This document shows, piece after piece, positions 8,923 to 16,403 of a DNA stretch of 36,877 bases (its first letter is position 1; each line of letters starts with the position of its first letter). The notes beneath the pieces were generated by a model. The model was not told the origin of the DNA and made no database searches. It saw only the letters and a list, made by a program, of their open reading frames with translations. The translations under genes and the position numbers were made by a program. This stretch comes from Oscillospiraceae bacterium (GTDB lineage Bacteria > Bacillota_A > Clostridia > Oscillospirales > Oscillospiraceae): positions 1 through 36,877 of the forward strand of contig JAFVPA010000011.1 in NCBI GenBank assembly GCA_017505505.1. The letters are read 5' to 3'.

Positions 8923-8951
8923 ATTATACGAATTGCGGATTCTCTTGTCAA
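8923..8951 (-). promoter_or_regulatory. Near-perfect sigma-A promoter of the sensory operon
   Basis: On the minus strand TTGACA (8946-8951) and TATAAT (8923-8928) are separated by exactly 17 bp, about 50 bp upstream of the start at 8873. It is consensus in both boxes, so the sensor genes are probably expressed constitutively. Confidence 0.88.
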
Positions 8952-8989
8952 TCGGCTTGCTTCCCCATATTCCGGTGCTGCAAAGTATG

Positions 8990-9024
8990 AAAACACCCGG
9001 AAATCCTTACGGGTCTCCGGGAGT
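8990..9024 (-). terminator. Terminator after the fructokinase gene
   Basis: An imperfect stem (CCCGGA at 8996-9001 with TCCGGG at 9016-9021, extended by two outer pairs) is followed on the minus strand by TTTT. It begins just past the stop at 9030 and precedes the sensory-operon promoter. Confidence 0.6.
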
Positions 9025-9029
9025 CTTCA

Positions 9030-9977
9030 TTACATGGCTGTCAGCACTGCATCCTTCTCCGGGATGCTGGGAATGCCGCCGGGCGTTTCTGTGGACAGGC
9101 TGGCTGCGGTGGAGGCAAAGCTGCCGATATAGCGCAGGTCTTCTGCCGTCAGTTCCGCGATCGGCTTGTTCAGCTCCAGCAGGCGGTACACGGCACTGCC
9201 GCCGAAGATATCACCGGCACCGGTGGTATCCACAGGATCGACCTTGGGGCTGGCGACCTGGCAGACAGCGTTCTTCGTTTTCAGCAGGCAGCCCTTGGGG
9301 CCAAGGGTGACCATGGCGAGAGAAACACCAAATTCCTTCAGCAGCTTATCAGCGCCCTCCTCCGGGGTGCAGGACCAGAGGAAGTCCACTTCATCATCGC
9401 TGATCTTCACCACATCCGCCTGGCTCAAGCTCCAGAGGATCTGCTCCTTTGCTTCCTCTTCGCTGCGCCACAGGGGCTTGCGCAGATTAGGGTCGCAGGT
9501 GATCAGTTTGCCCTGTTCCCTGGCATAGGCCACGCACTTTTGGGTGGTGGTGCGGACGGGCTCACCGGTCAGGCTCAGAGTGCCGAAATGGAAGACTCTG
9601 GCTTCATCGATCAGAGACTTGTCCACTTCCTCCCAACGCAGGCAGGTATCGGCACCGGGCTTCCGGGCAAAAGAGAAGCTGCGGTCACCGGAAGCGTCAA
9701 AGGTGACAAAGGCCAGGGTGGTAAAGACCGTAGGGTCAATGACAATGCCCCGGGTCTCGATACCGGCCTCCTTCACGGTGCCTGCCAGCAGATGGCCGAA
9801 AGCATCGTCACCCACTTTGCCCAGAAAGGCGGTGGATTTTCCGTATTTGGTCAGAGCCGCCAGAAAATTGGCAGGCGCGCCGCCGGGCAGGGCCTGCATC
9901 AGAGGATAGCCGTTTGCGTCGGTGCCCCGGGAAGCAAAGTCAATGAGCACTTCGCCCAATGCTACTACGTCGATCAT
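9030..9977 (-). CDS. PfkB-family carbohydrate kinase, probable fructokinase
   Basis: This 315-residue cytosolic protein of the ribokinase/PfkB fold has GEVLIDF at the start, the substrate-side GGAPANFLAAL (about 31-41) and the C-terminal PfkB signature DTTGAGDIFGG (about 250-260), whose Asp is the catalytic base. Length and motif spacing fit bacterial fructokinases. It would phosphorylate fructose to fructose 6-phosphate with ATP. The upstream isomerase gene, which can supply fructose from mannose, supports this substrate, but other ketoses cannot be excluded. A GAGG ribosome site lies six bases before the ATG. A REP pair lies between it and the isomerase. Confidence 0.88.
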   Translation of the reverse strand: MIDVVALGEVLIDFASRGTDANGYPLMQALPGGAPANFLAALTKYGKSTAFLGKVGDDAFGHLLAGTVKEAGIETRGIVIDPTVFTTLAFVTFDASGDRSFSFARKPGADTCLRWEEVDKSLIDEARVFHFGTLSLTGEPVRTTTQKCVAYAREQGKLITCDPNLRKPLWRSEEEAKEQILWSLSQADVVKISDDEVDFLWSCTPEEGADKLLKEFGVSLAMVTLGPKGCLLKTKNAVCQVASPKVDPVDTTGAGDIFGGSAVYRLLELNKPIAELTAEDLRYIGSFASTAASLSTETPGGIPSIPEKDAVLTAM

Positions 9978-9997
9978 AATAACCTCACAAATCTATG

Positions 9998-10078
9998 GTA
10001 GGGCGGGCTGCCCTCAGCCCGCCGCAATTTCAGGGATTGTGTGCAAGAAAGCGGCGGCTTGAGGGCAAGCCGCCCTAC
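9998..10078. repeat. Inverted REP pair (BIME-like element), family 1
   Basis: Two 26-nt units face each other across 29 bases. On plus, 9998-10023 reads GTAG, stem GGCGGGCT, loop GCCCTC, stem AGCCCGCC. On minus, 10078-10053 reads GTAG, stem GGCGGCTT, the same loop, stem AAGCCGCC. The two differences in the stem are compensated on the other arm, so the hairpin is kept. The first unit is identical to both REPs flanking the transposase at 22.2-22.8 kb. The pair begins eight bases after the isomerase stop and ends about 20 bases before the fructokinase start, so both hairpins would be in the shared mRNA. Confidence 0.9.
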
Positions 10079-10086
10079 ATCGGATT

Positions 10087-10773
10087 TTATTTAGCTGCGG
10101 GATACTCCGTGCACAGCAGACGGTAGGCGGGCTCGTCCTCTTCGATGGCGGGGAAACGGCCCATGGGAGGATTGAAGCGGTTGTCATTGGCATCGTCGTT
10201 GCACTGGCTGACTTCCCCCAGCAGGACAGGTCCGGTGCCGGGTTCCACTTCAAAATCGTGGTACAGATACTGCTGGATGAAAATGGACTCACCGGGAGTC
10301 AGGCGGATCTGGGTACCGGCGGGAACGGTGTAGGTACGGCCGTCGGTATGGACGGTAACGTCGGATTCATAGTCGATGGTCTCATCGGGATGGGAGTTAT
10401 ACACACGGATCAGCACATTGCCGCCGCCCCGGTTGATGATGTCCTCGGTCTTATACCAGTGGAAGTGGTTGGGGGAATACTGCCCCTCCTTCAGGTACAG
10501 CAGCTTCTCGGCGTAGACCTTGGGATACTTGACGGGCATGGTCTGGGAACCGTTGCGGATGGTGATGAGGGAGAAGCCCATTTTGTCAAAGTCACCCATA
10601 CCATAGTCGGTGATGTCCCAGCCCAGGCAGCAGTCCCGGACTTCATCATATTCGTGTCCCTTGGTTTCCCACTCTTCGGGGGTGAAATGGCAGAAGGGGG
10701 GCAGATAGCAGTGGTACTTTTCGCACATGGCCTCCAGCTCCCGCAGAGCCTTGTTGACTTCAGAACGCTTCAT
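10087..10773 (-). CDS. D-lyxose ketol-isomerase family protein (lyxose/mannose isomerase)
   Basis: A 228-residue single-domain cupin enzyme. The metal-binding region is visible as PNHFHWYKTEDIINRGGG (about residues 100-117), with two His and a Glu, and a later His in QQYLYHDFE. Length and motif match the bacterial D-lyxose isomerase family, which interconverts lyxose and xylulose and often mannose and fructose, using a divalent metal. The next gene in the transcript is a fructokinase, so mannose to fructose is the attractive physiological reaction here (inference). AAGGAG lies nine bases before the ATG, and a good promoter lies upstream. Confidence 0.9.
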   Translation of the reverse strand: MKRSEVNKALRELEAMCEKYHCYLPPFCHFTPEEWETKGHEYDEVRDCCLGWDITDYGMGDFDKMGFSLITIRNGSQTMPVKYPKVYAEKLLYLKEGQYSPNHFHWYKTEDIINRGGGNVLIRVYNSHPDETIDYESDVTVHTDGRTYTVPAGTQIRLTPGESIFIQQYLYHDFEVEPGTGPVLLGEVSQCNDDANDNRFNPPMGRFPAIEEDEPAYRLLCTEYPAAK

Positions 10774-10805
10774 TCACATCTCTCCTTGCGTAAAATTCCA
10801 ATATC

Positions 10806-10834
10806 ACTGTACCATCCCACCATGGGTTTGTCAA
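10806..10834 (-). promoter_or_regulatory. Promoter of the isomerase-fructokinase operon
   Basis: On the minus strand TTGACA (10829-10834) and TACAGT (10806-10811) are 17 bp apart, about 33 bp before the isomerase start. Upstream sequence holds TTGTCA and TTGTCC words, related to the core of the repeats at 4464-4496, but not as a clear repeat pair. Confidence 0.75.
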
Positions 10835-10997
10835 ACGGATGGACAATAAATGTGACAATTATCATATGAAAAACTTGTGTTATTACAGAATGTACAATTT
10901 TCAATAACTTTTTCGTGTAATATGACCATCGATAAGTCCCGGCCGGGCCAGAGACGCTGAGTATCTTATTTTCCATTTGTGATTTATGTAAAAAGAA

Positions 10998-11027
10998 AAC
11001 CCGAAGAAATCGAAATTTCTTCGGGTT
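10998..11027 (-). terminator. Terminator after the SLC13-type permease gene
   Basis: A perfect 13-bp stem (10998-11010 with 11015-11027, loop of four) is followed on the minus strand by TTCTTTTT. It ends the transcript of the gene at 11065-12339. Confidence 0.92.
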
Positions 11028-11064
11028 GGGAAAGTGTGGTTTGTGTCTGTCGGTCAGGTAAGGA

Positions 11065-12339
11065 TCACACGCCAAACAGGACCCAGATCAGGATGTAAGC
11101 GGGAATGATGGCAGACAGGGTGAAGGGAATACCGATCTTGAAGAAGTCGCCGTTGGAGACATCATAACCTTCCTTACGCAGGATGCCGATACCGGCGATG
11201 TTGGCGGAAGCACCGATGGGGGTGCAGTTGCCGCCCAGAGTAGCACCGGACAGCAGGCCGAAGTACAGAGCGGTGGAGTCGATGCCCATCTCCATGGCGA
11301 TACCGGCGATAACAGGGATCATGGTAGCAACGTAGGGGATGTTATCGATGAAGGCGGAAATAATGACGGAAGCCCAGACGATGATGGTGTACATCAGGAA
11401 GGGATTACCGGCACCCAGCTTTGCCAGCAGCTGTGCCAGAGCGTCGATGACGCCCATGTTGGAGATACCGCCGATCATCAGGAACAGACCAACCAGCAGG
11501 CCCAGGGTCTCCAGGTCAATAGCCTTCAGGGGTCCCATGATGGCATCCAGGTTCTTCTTCTTTGCGTAGTTGTAGATCAGGCCAACGATCAGCAGAGCGG
11601 TGCAGATCAGGCCGTTAGTCTCAGCAGGCAGTTCGAAGGGCAGGAAGGAAGCGACGATCAGCAGTGCAATGGCACCCACCAGCAGGATGGTGGGAACGAT
11701 GTCTTCGACCTCAGTCATCTTGCCGGACTTGGGGATGGCACCCTTTTCCTTACGGAAGACAAAGTAGACGATGCAGGCAGACAGGATGGCACCCAGCTCC
11801 ACCATGAAGAACATACCGGGCTTGCCATTATAGATAATGAAGTCCAGGAAGCTCATGTCCAGAGCGGAACCCAGCATGATGGCGGTGGTGTCGCCCACCA
11901 GGGTAGCAGCACCCTGCAGGTTGGAGGAAACAGCGATGGAGATCAGGAAGGGGATGGGGTTGGTCTTCAGCTTCTTGCAGATTTCCAGGGCAACGGGAGC
12001 GACCATCAGGACGGTAGCCACATTGTCAACGAAAGCGGAGATGACACCGGCGAACAGGGACAGGCTGACTGCGGCCCACTGGACATTGGGAACCTTAGCC
12101 ATAATGATGTCAGCCAGACGCTCAGGCATGCGACTGTCGATGAACAGCTGCACGAGACCCATGGTGCCGCCGATCATCAGCAGAACGTTGAAGTCCAGAG
12201 AACCGAAGATCTGACTTCTGGGCAGCATACCGCTGATGATGAACAGCAGACCGGAGGCCAGCGCAATGTAGGGACGATACTTGCCGAAGGAGATCATCAG
12301 CACGTAGGTCAGCGCGAAGAGGATAATTGCAGGTAACAT
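11065..12339 (-). CDS. ArsB/NhaD-SLC13-type anion or sodium-coupled permease
   Basis: A 424-residue polytopic membrane protein of the ion-transporter superfamily, with about eleven hydrophobic segments arranged as two related halves. The repeated helix-breaking motifs are easy to see: SAFVDNVATVLMVAPV and SSNLQGAATLVGDTTAIM in the first half, SAFIDNIPYVATMIPV and GATLGGNCTPIGASANIAG in the second. Relatives move arsenite, sodium/protons, citrate, sulfate or dicarboxylates, and sequence alone does not choose among them. It lies downstream of a KdpDE-like pair, which suggests control by ion or osmotic signals. Its start is preceded by AAGGAAAGGAAG. Confidence 0.85.
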   Translation of the reverse strand: MLPAIILFALTYVLMISFGKYRPYIALASGLLFIISGMLPRSQIFGSLDFNVLLMIGGTMGLVQLFIDSRMPERLADIIMAKVPNVQWAAVSLSLFAGVISAFVDNVATVLMVAPVALEICKKLKTNPIPFLISIAVSSNLQGAATLVGDTTAIMLGSALDMSFLDFIIYNGKPGMFFMVELGAILSACIVYFVFRKEKGAIPKSGKMTEVEDIVPTILLVGAIALLIVASFLPFELPAETNGLICTALLIVGLIYNYAKKKNLDAIMGPLKAIDLETLGLLVGLFLMIGGISNMGVIDALAQLLAKLGAGNPFLMYTIIVWASVIISAFIDNIPYVATMIPVIAGIAMEMGIDSTALYFGLLSGATLGGNCTPIGASANIAGIGILRKEGYDVSNGDFFKIGIPFTLSAIIPAYILIWVLFGV

Positions 12340-12364
12340 TGTTGATTTGATACTTCCTTTCCTT

Positions 12365-12394
12365 TTATATATAATCCGTAACTATTATATATAA
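12365..12394. promoter_or_regulatory. AT-rich perfect dyad at the permease promoter
   Basis: TTATATATAAT at 12365-12375 is mirrored exactly by ATTATATATAA at 12384-12394, with eight bases between. It lies 26-55 bp upstream of the permease start and contains several -10-like words. Both a promoter and a regulator site are plausible; the adjacent KdpE-like regulator is the natural candidate. Confidence 0.55.
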
Positions 12395-12466
12395 GAGGTG
12401 GAAAAGATATGGTAAAAAAGAAGGTTCGACGGCAAAGATTTGGATAAGAACAGTAAAGCGCAGAAG

Positions 12467-12490
12467 AGCGCCGGGAATCCTCCCGGCGCT
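12467..12490 (-). terminator. Stable hairpin after the KdpE-like gene
   Basis: A perfect 10-bp GC-rich stem (12467-12476 with 12481-12490, loop of four) lies just past the regulator stop at 12503. The following minus-strand bases are only moderately U-rich, so it may terminate partially or protect the 3' end. Confidence 0.6.
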
Positions 12491-12502
12491 TAGACTATCG
12501 AA

Positions 12503-13204
12503 TCATTCACCGGCCATCCGGTAGCCAACACCCAGTTCGTTAAGGATGTAGCGGCTTTCCCCCGGTGCGCAGCCCAGCTTTTTACGGATATTTGCCATGT
12601 TGACCTGAAGTTTTTTTACGCTTCCGTCATCCATAGCGCCCCAAACGGCACGGATGATGGCGGTATAGGTCATAACTTTTCCCGGATGCTGGCTGAGGAA
12701 AGAAAGAATGTTAAATTCCGTCTGGGTCATGTGGACGGTTTTTCCGTCTACGCTGACCTGCCGGCGGTCGTAGTCGATGACAAGTCCGTCATAGGCAAAC
12801 ACGCTGCTGGGTACGGCAGCCTGCAGGTTCATACGGTTGATCCGCAGGGATGCCCGGACACGGGCCATCAGCTCTGCGGTACCGAAGGGTTTCGTGATGT
12901 AGTCGTTGGCACCCAGATCCAGGGCGTATACCTTGTCTTTTTCCTCCGTCCGGGCCGACAGAACGATGATGGGGATCATGCTGCTCTGGCGGGTGATACG
13001 GATAAACTCCTCGCCGTCCATATCCGGCAGCCCCAGATCCAGAACCACCAGATCCGGTACATGGGAGGTCAGCATCAGAATGCCCTGCTGGCAGCGCTGG
13101 GCAGACAGTACCTGGTATCCGTTGGCTTCCAGAATGGTCTGGATCATGCTGGAGATGTTGATATCGTCCTCAACCACCAGAATTTTATATTTATTGTTTG
13201 ACAT
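12503..13204 (-). CDS. OmpR-family response regulator, KdpE-like
   Basis: A 233-residue regulator. The receiver domain has Glu12-Asp13-Asp14, phospho-acceptor Asp56 (VVLDLGLPDMDG) and the Lys in NDYITKPFG near 105. A winged-helix DNA-binding domain covers about 135-230, with SFLSQHPGKVMTYTAIIRAVWG and VNMANIRKKLG. Order and sequence are most like KdpE. The ATG at 13204 has GGAGG nine bases upstream and overlaps the kinase gene by 14 bases, so the pair is co-translated. No kdpFABC potassium pump genes are in the window, so the target is uncertain. Confidence 0.92.
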   Translation of the reverse strand: MSNNKYKILVVEDDINISSMIQTILEANGYQVLSAQRCQQGILMLTSHVPDLVVLDLGLPDMDGEEFIRITRQSSMIPIIVLSARTEEKDKVYALDLGANDYITKPFGTAELMARVRASLRINRMNLQAAVPSSVFAYDGLVIDYDRRQVSVDGKTVHMTQTEFNILSFLSQHPGKVMTYTAIIRAVWGAMDDGSVKKLQVNMANIRKKLGCAPGESRYILNELGVGYRMAGE

Positions 13205-14255
13205 AGTTGTTTTCCTCCATATCCAGTGCGAACTGGAATGCTGCCCCGCCATCCGGGCGGTTGACCGCTTTCAGTTCTCCGCCGTGGGCTTTGATGATGG
13301 TCCTGCATACGCTCAGACCGATGCCCATATTGCTGCGGGCAGAGTCTGCCGGGGCTTCGCTGTCCAGATGGCCTGTAAACAGGTGTGCCATTCTGTCCTG
13401 TGAGATCCCGCAGCCATCATCCTCCACGGAGAATACTGCCTGGTTGTTTTTCAGTGTCACACTGAGCCATAAATTCTGCATCCCATGAGCATGGAAGACC
13501 GCGTTCTCCAGAAGATTCATCAGCACCTGCTCGATCAGCACCGGATCCATGGGGATACTGACAAAGTCTTCCGGTATGGATACCTGCACAACCTGATCCG
13601 GGTAATGCTTATGGAATTTGACCATCAGCGAGTCGACCAGTTCTTCAAGTACCGTGCCGTGCTTGGACAGACGCACCTTGTCCGCATCCACCCGGGTGAC
13701 GGACAGCAGATTTTCCACCATCCGGTTGAGCCATTTGGAATCCGCCTGGATATCCTTCAGCAGCTGCAGCTGCCGCTGCGGAGGGATGTTTTCGAAATTC
13801 TCGATTATTGCGGAGCAGGCCCCGTAGATGGATGTCAGGGGAGTCCGCAGATCGTGGGACACTGCCCGAAGCAGATTGCCCCGCATCCGTTCCTTTTCCG
13901 CCTCCGCTTTCAGTTTTTCCTGCTGCTTTAAACGGGTGGTCAGGGTACCGGTCATGGTAGCCACGATGAGCATGACAACGGCGGAGGAGATACATTCCGG
14001 AGAGATCAGGTCAAAGGCCCAGTAGGGATAGGTAAAGGCCCAGTTTACAGCCAGCACACTGATAACGCTGGCTATGATACCAAAGCTGTATCCCTGGGTC
14101 CGCCAGGATACCAGAAAAACACCCAGCACAAAGACCATTGGCGTCATGGTTTTGGTACCAAACAGCCGGACAAGCAGCAGGTTTACCAGGAATACCACAA
14201 CCAGAGTGGCTGCCGTAAACAGGCTGTCGGCAATGATGTGCTTTTTGCTTGCCAT
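13191..14255 (-). CDS. Shortened KdpD-like sensor histidine kinase (DUF4118 plus kinase core)
   Basis: At 354 residues this is far shorter than full KdpD (about 900). The N-terminal KdpD and universal-stress domains are missing. What remains is a four-helix membrane unit (about residues 10-105; DUF4118-like, with TYPYWAFDLISPE), a HisKA box with phospho-acceptor His134 in AVSHDLRTPLTSI, and HATPase_c with ENAVFHA, DDGCGIS and GIGLSVCRTI. The ATG at 14255 has GGAGG seven bases upstream, whereas earlier in-frame starts do not. Such truncated kinases respond to membrane or ionic state in some bacteria; the stimulus here is unknown. Confidence 0.9.
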   Translation of the reverse strand: MASKKHIIADSLFTAATLVVVFLVNLLLVRLFGTKTMTPMVFVLGVFLVSWRTQGYSFGIIASVISVLAVNWAFTYPYWAFDLISPECISSAVVMLIVATMTGTLTTRLKQQEKLKAEAEKERMRGNLLRAVSHDLRTPLTSIYGACSAIIENFENIPPQRQLQLLKDIQADSKWLNRMVENLLSVTRVDADKVRLSKHGTVLEELVDSLMVKFHKHYPDQVVQVSIPEDFVSIPMDPVLIEQVLMNLLENAVFHAHGMQNLWLSVTLKNNQAVFSVEDDGCGISQDRMAHLFTGHLDSEAPADSARSNMGIGLSVCRTIIKAHGGELKAVNRPDGGAAFQFALDMEENNYVKQ

Positions 14256-14285
14256 GGTCCTACCTCCGAAACTTCGCATGATAGC

Positions 14286-14291
14286 ATTATA
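14286..14291 (-). promoter_or_regulatory. Extended -10 element for the KdpD-like operon
   Basis: On the minus strand TGC precedes TATAAT, an extended -10, about 30 bp before the kinase start. No good -35 is seen at 16-18 bp. Confidence 0.45.
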
Positions 14292-14415
14292 GCATTTTTT
14301 CGACACAAATGCACCCCTTCTCCGGTTCAGATGGTGAGATTGTCAGCTAAGAACCAGTAAAGATTTCCGGAAAACCACCCGCTTTCCTTTTTCTTCCAAA
14401 CAAATCTCCGGGGCC

Positions 14416-14444
14416 TTGCGGTGCCCGGAAATCTGTGGTATTCT
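14416..14444 (+). promoter_or_regulatory. Putative promoter of the URO-D family gene
   Basis: TTGCGG (14416-14421) and TATTCT (14439-14444) are 17 bp apart, about 38 bp before the ATG at 14482, which is preceded by AAAGGAG. Confidence 0.5.
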
Positions 14445-14481
14445 GAAATCGAAGAAAACATAACAGGAAAGGAGCCTTCTT

Positions 14482-15552
14482 ATGTACGTTTCCACTTCCT
14501 CCAGCAGCCGGGAGAATCTGCTGCGCTGCATCCGGTTTGAAAAGCCGGATTATATCCCTATGACCTTCCACATCAATGCTGCCTGCTGGAACTACTACGA
14601 CCAGAATGCCCTTCTGGACCTGATGGAAAGCCATCCCTTCCTGTTCCCGGATTTTGTCCGGCCCCAAACGCCCTTTGTTCCGGACTATGACGATGTGGCC
14701 CGGGCAGGGCAGCCCTATGTGGACGGCTTTGGCTGCAAGTGGGAAACTGCCATGGATGGCATCGTAGGGTCTGTCCACCGGCATCCTCTGGCGGATATGA
14801 GTCAGTATACCGCCTACCAATTTCCGGATCCGGAGAAGAGCACCGGCCTGCGGGCCATCGACTGGGCGGAATTTGAAGCGGAGACCGCCCGCCAGCGTTC
14901 TGCCGGACTGATGACCTACGGCGACCTGCGCCATGGCCATACCTTCCAGCAGCTATGCGATATCCGGGGCTATGTGGACACCCTGATGGACCTGTCCGAG
15001 GAGGAACCGGATACGCTTGAATTGCTGGAGCGGCTGGGAGAATTTAATCTGGCCCAGATCCGGCATTTTCTGAAAGCGGATGTGGACATGGTCCGTATTC
15101 CCGAGGACCTGGGCATGCAGAACGGTCCTATGCTTTCTCCTGATATGTTCCGCAAATTCATCAAGCCCATCTATCAGAAGATGCTGCAACCTGTCCGGGA
15201 GGCGGGGAAGATCATCCATATGCACTCCGACGGCGACATCCGGGCTTTGGTGGACGATATCATCGACGGCGGCGTGGATGTGATCAACCTCCAGGACCGG
15301 GTCAACGGTGTGGAATGGATCGGCGGAAAGTTCCGGGGAAAGACCTGCGTGGACCTGGACATCGACCGCCAGAAGATCACCCCCTTCGGCACGCCCGCCG
15401 AAATCGATGCCTACATCCGTCACTGTATCGAGACAGTAGGCTGCAAAGACGGCGGCCTGATGATGATCTACGGCCTGTATCCCGGCGTACCAATGGAGAA
15501 CGTGAAGGCTCTGATGGACGCGATGACCCACTATGCGGATTTTTGGCGGTAA
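14482..15552 (+). CDS. Uroporphyrinogen-decarboxylase superfamily protein (probable methyltransferase-type, not HemE)
   Basis: A 356-residue cytosolic TIM-barrel protein of the URO-D superfamily. The segment KIIHMHSDGDIR (His246, His248) sits where MtaA/CmuA-type methyltransferases carry their metal ligands, followed by GGVDVINLQDRVNGVEW. The usual HxC zinc motif is replaced by HxHSD, so methyl-transfer chemistry is not assured. No corrinoid protein, heme or methanogenesis-type genes are adjacent, and it stands alone between a promoter and a terminator. It may be a demethylase or a related enzyme on an aromatic or amine compound, but the substrate cannot be named. It does not look like genuine HemE, whose N-terminal substrate motif is absent. 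Confidence 0.82.
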   Translation: MYVSTSSSSRENLLRCIRFEKPDYIPMTFHINAACWNYYDQNALLDLMESHPFLFPDFVRPQTPFVPDYDDVARAGQPYVDGFGCKWETAMDGIVGSVHRHPLADMSQYTAYQFPDPEKSTGLRAIDWAEFEAETARQRSAGLMTYGDLRHGHTFQQLCDIRGYVDTLMDLSEEEPDTLELLERLGEFNLAQIRHFLKADVDMVRIPEDLGMQNGPMLSPDMFRKFIKPIYQKMLQPVREAGKIIHMHSDGDIRALVDDIIDGGVDVINLQDRVNGVEWIGGKFRGKTCVDLDIDRQKITPFGTPAEIDAYIRHCIETVGCKDGGLMMIYGLYPGVPMENVKALMDAMTHYADFWR

Positions 15553-15562
15553 CATATAAAGC

Positions 15563-15590
15563 ACCACCCCGGAATCATTCCCGGGGTGGT
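15563..15590. terminator. Bidirectional hairpin terminator between convergent genes
   Basis: ACCACCCCGG (15563-15572) pairs with CCGGGGTGGT (15581-15590). It lies between the plus-strand URO-D gene and the minus-strand gene at 15608, which meet head-on. U-tracts are short on both sides. Confidence 0.7.
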
Positions 15591-15607
15591 TTCATATGTG
15601 CGGAGAA

Positions 15608-15844
15608 TCAGTCGTAGGAACGCATATAATCCTCTTCGTCGGAACTGCCAATAAACTTGCCGTTTCTGTAGTGATCGTAACCGCCGTCGCTGTTCTTTTG
15701 GGAGTAACCAACACGCCGGCCATGCCGGTCGTAGTCCACATAGCCGCCGCTGAGATTAGGTCTGCTGTAGCCGGTACGGTGGCCTTCGGAATCATAATGC
15801 TTGCGGCTGAAACGGTCACCTTTAGAATCCTTATCAAATAACAT
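15608..15844 (-). CDS. Small Tyr/Gly-rich repeat protein, unknown function
   Basis: A 78-residue soluble, highly polar protein of unknown function. It is built from about three copies of a 20-residue unit with the pattern D-x-x-G-(H/R)-R-x-G-Y-S, then G-G-Y-x-x-Y (for example DSEGHRTGYSRP, DRHGRRVGYSQK, YRNGKFIGSS), somewhat like YD or WG beta-repeats. It has no signal peptide, membrane segment or Cys. The ATG at 15844 has AAAGGAG upstream, which together with the repeat structure supports real coding. Small repeat proteins of this sort may bind a polymer or a partner surface, but there is no direct evidence. Confidence 0.7.
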   Translation of the reverse strand: MLFDKDSKGDRFSRKHYDSEGHRTGYSRPNLSGGYVDYDRHGRRVGYSQKNSDGGYDHYRNGKFIGSSDEEDYMRSYD

Positions 15845-15931
15845 ATGTAAGCTCTCCTTTAATGAAACGTAATTTGTTTTGGCTTATGCCATTATTATAC
15901 AAGTATTTGGTCCAATAAACTGGGTGTGATT

Positions 15932-16294
15932 TTATACTTTAGGTATTTTGTTTGTCAGACTGTGAAAGGTAAGTACAAACTTGATTTTTCCATTCAGTGT
16001 TGTATACACTTCAACATTGCTGGCAAATTGAATTGCTCTGCTTAGCCATTTGCAATCTGTAAACTCCAGACAGTCTCCTTCAATACAAATGCTTCCCATG
16101 CTTTTGAACGGTTTGTGTGTGGCGGCGGAGATCTTCATATCTGTTCCGTAAGTCAGCTTTTCCAGCACAGTATTTGAAAATGCCATTTGCTGTATCCGCA
16201 ACGGATTCAAAATGCTGGGCTGCAGTTCATCTGCAACAATTCTCCTGCCAATGTTTTCTATCAGTTCGTCCTGCTTGCTGTACTCAAATTTCAT
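15932..16294 (-). CDS. Hypothetical 120-residue protein
   Basis: I do not recognise this family. The ATG at 16294 is chosen because AGGAGG sits nine bases before it; a longer frame upstream has no such site. The protein is soluble, without a signal or membrane segment, with a helical N-terminal half (EYSKQDELIENIGRRIVADEL) and a beta-rich C-terminal half ending in NGKIKFVLTFHSLTNKIPKV. Two Cys lie in CIEGDCLEF, too few for a zinc site. Base composition is more AT-rich than most neighbours, which may indicate recent acquisition. It lies among other small unknown genes. Confidence 0.65.
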   Translation of the reverse strand: MKFEYSKQDELIENIGRRIVADELQPSILNPLRIQQMAFSNTVLEKLTYGTDMKISAATHKPFKSMGSICIEGDCLEFTDCKWLSRAIQFASNVEVYTTLNGKIKFVLTFHSLTNKIPKV

Positions 16295-16403
16295 GTTGTT
16301 TCCTCCTGAATGATACATAATGTCAAAAAATTGCTTGAATATCTTATACACTGTATCCCTCTGCTTTATATAAGAACTTTTTGCATGTATGCTTATCACC
16401 TCC

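Noticed and set aside
9998..10078. Reading this REP pair as a simple transcription terminator
   Set aside because: No U-tract follows either hairpin, the genes on both sides form one pathway, and one unit is identical to the RAYT ends 12 kb away.
13191..14255. Intact potassium-responsive KdpD/KdpE system
   Set aside because: The kinase lacks the large N-terminal KdpD and USP domains and no potassium pump genes are present, so the standard assignment was not made.
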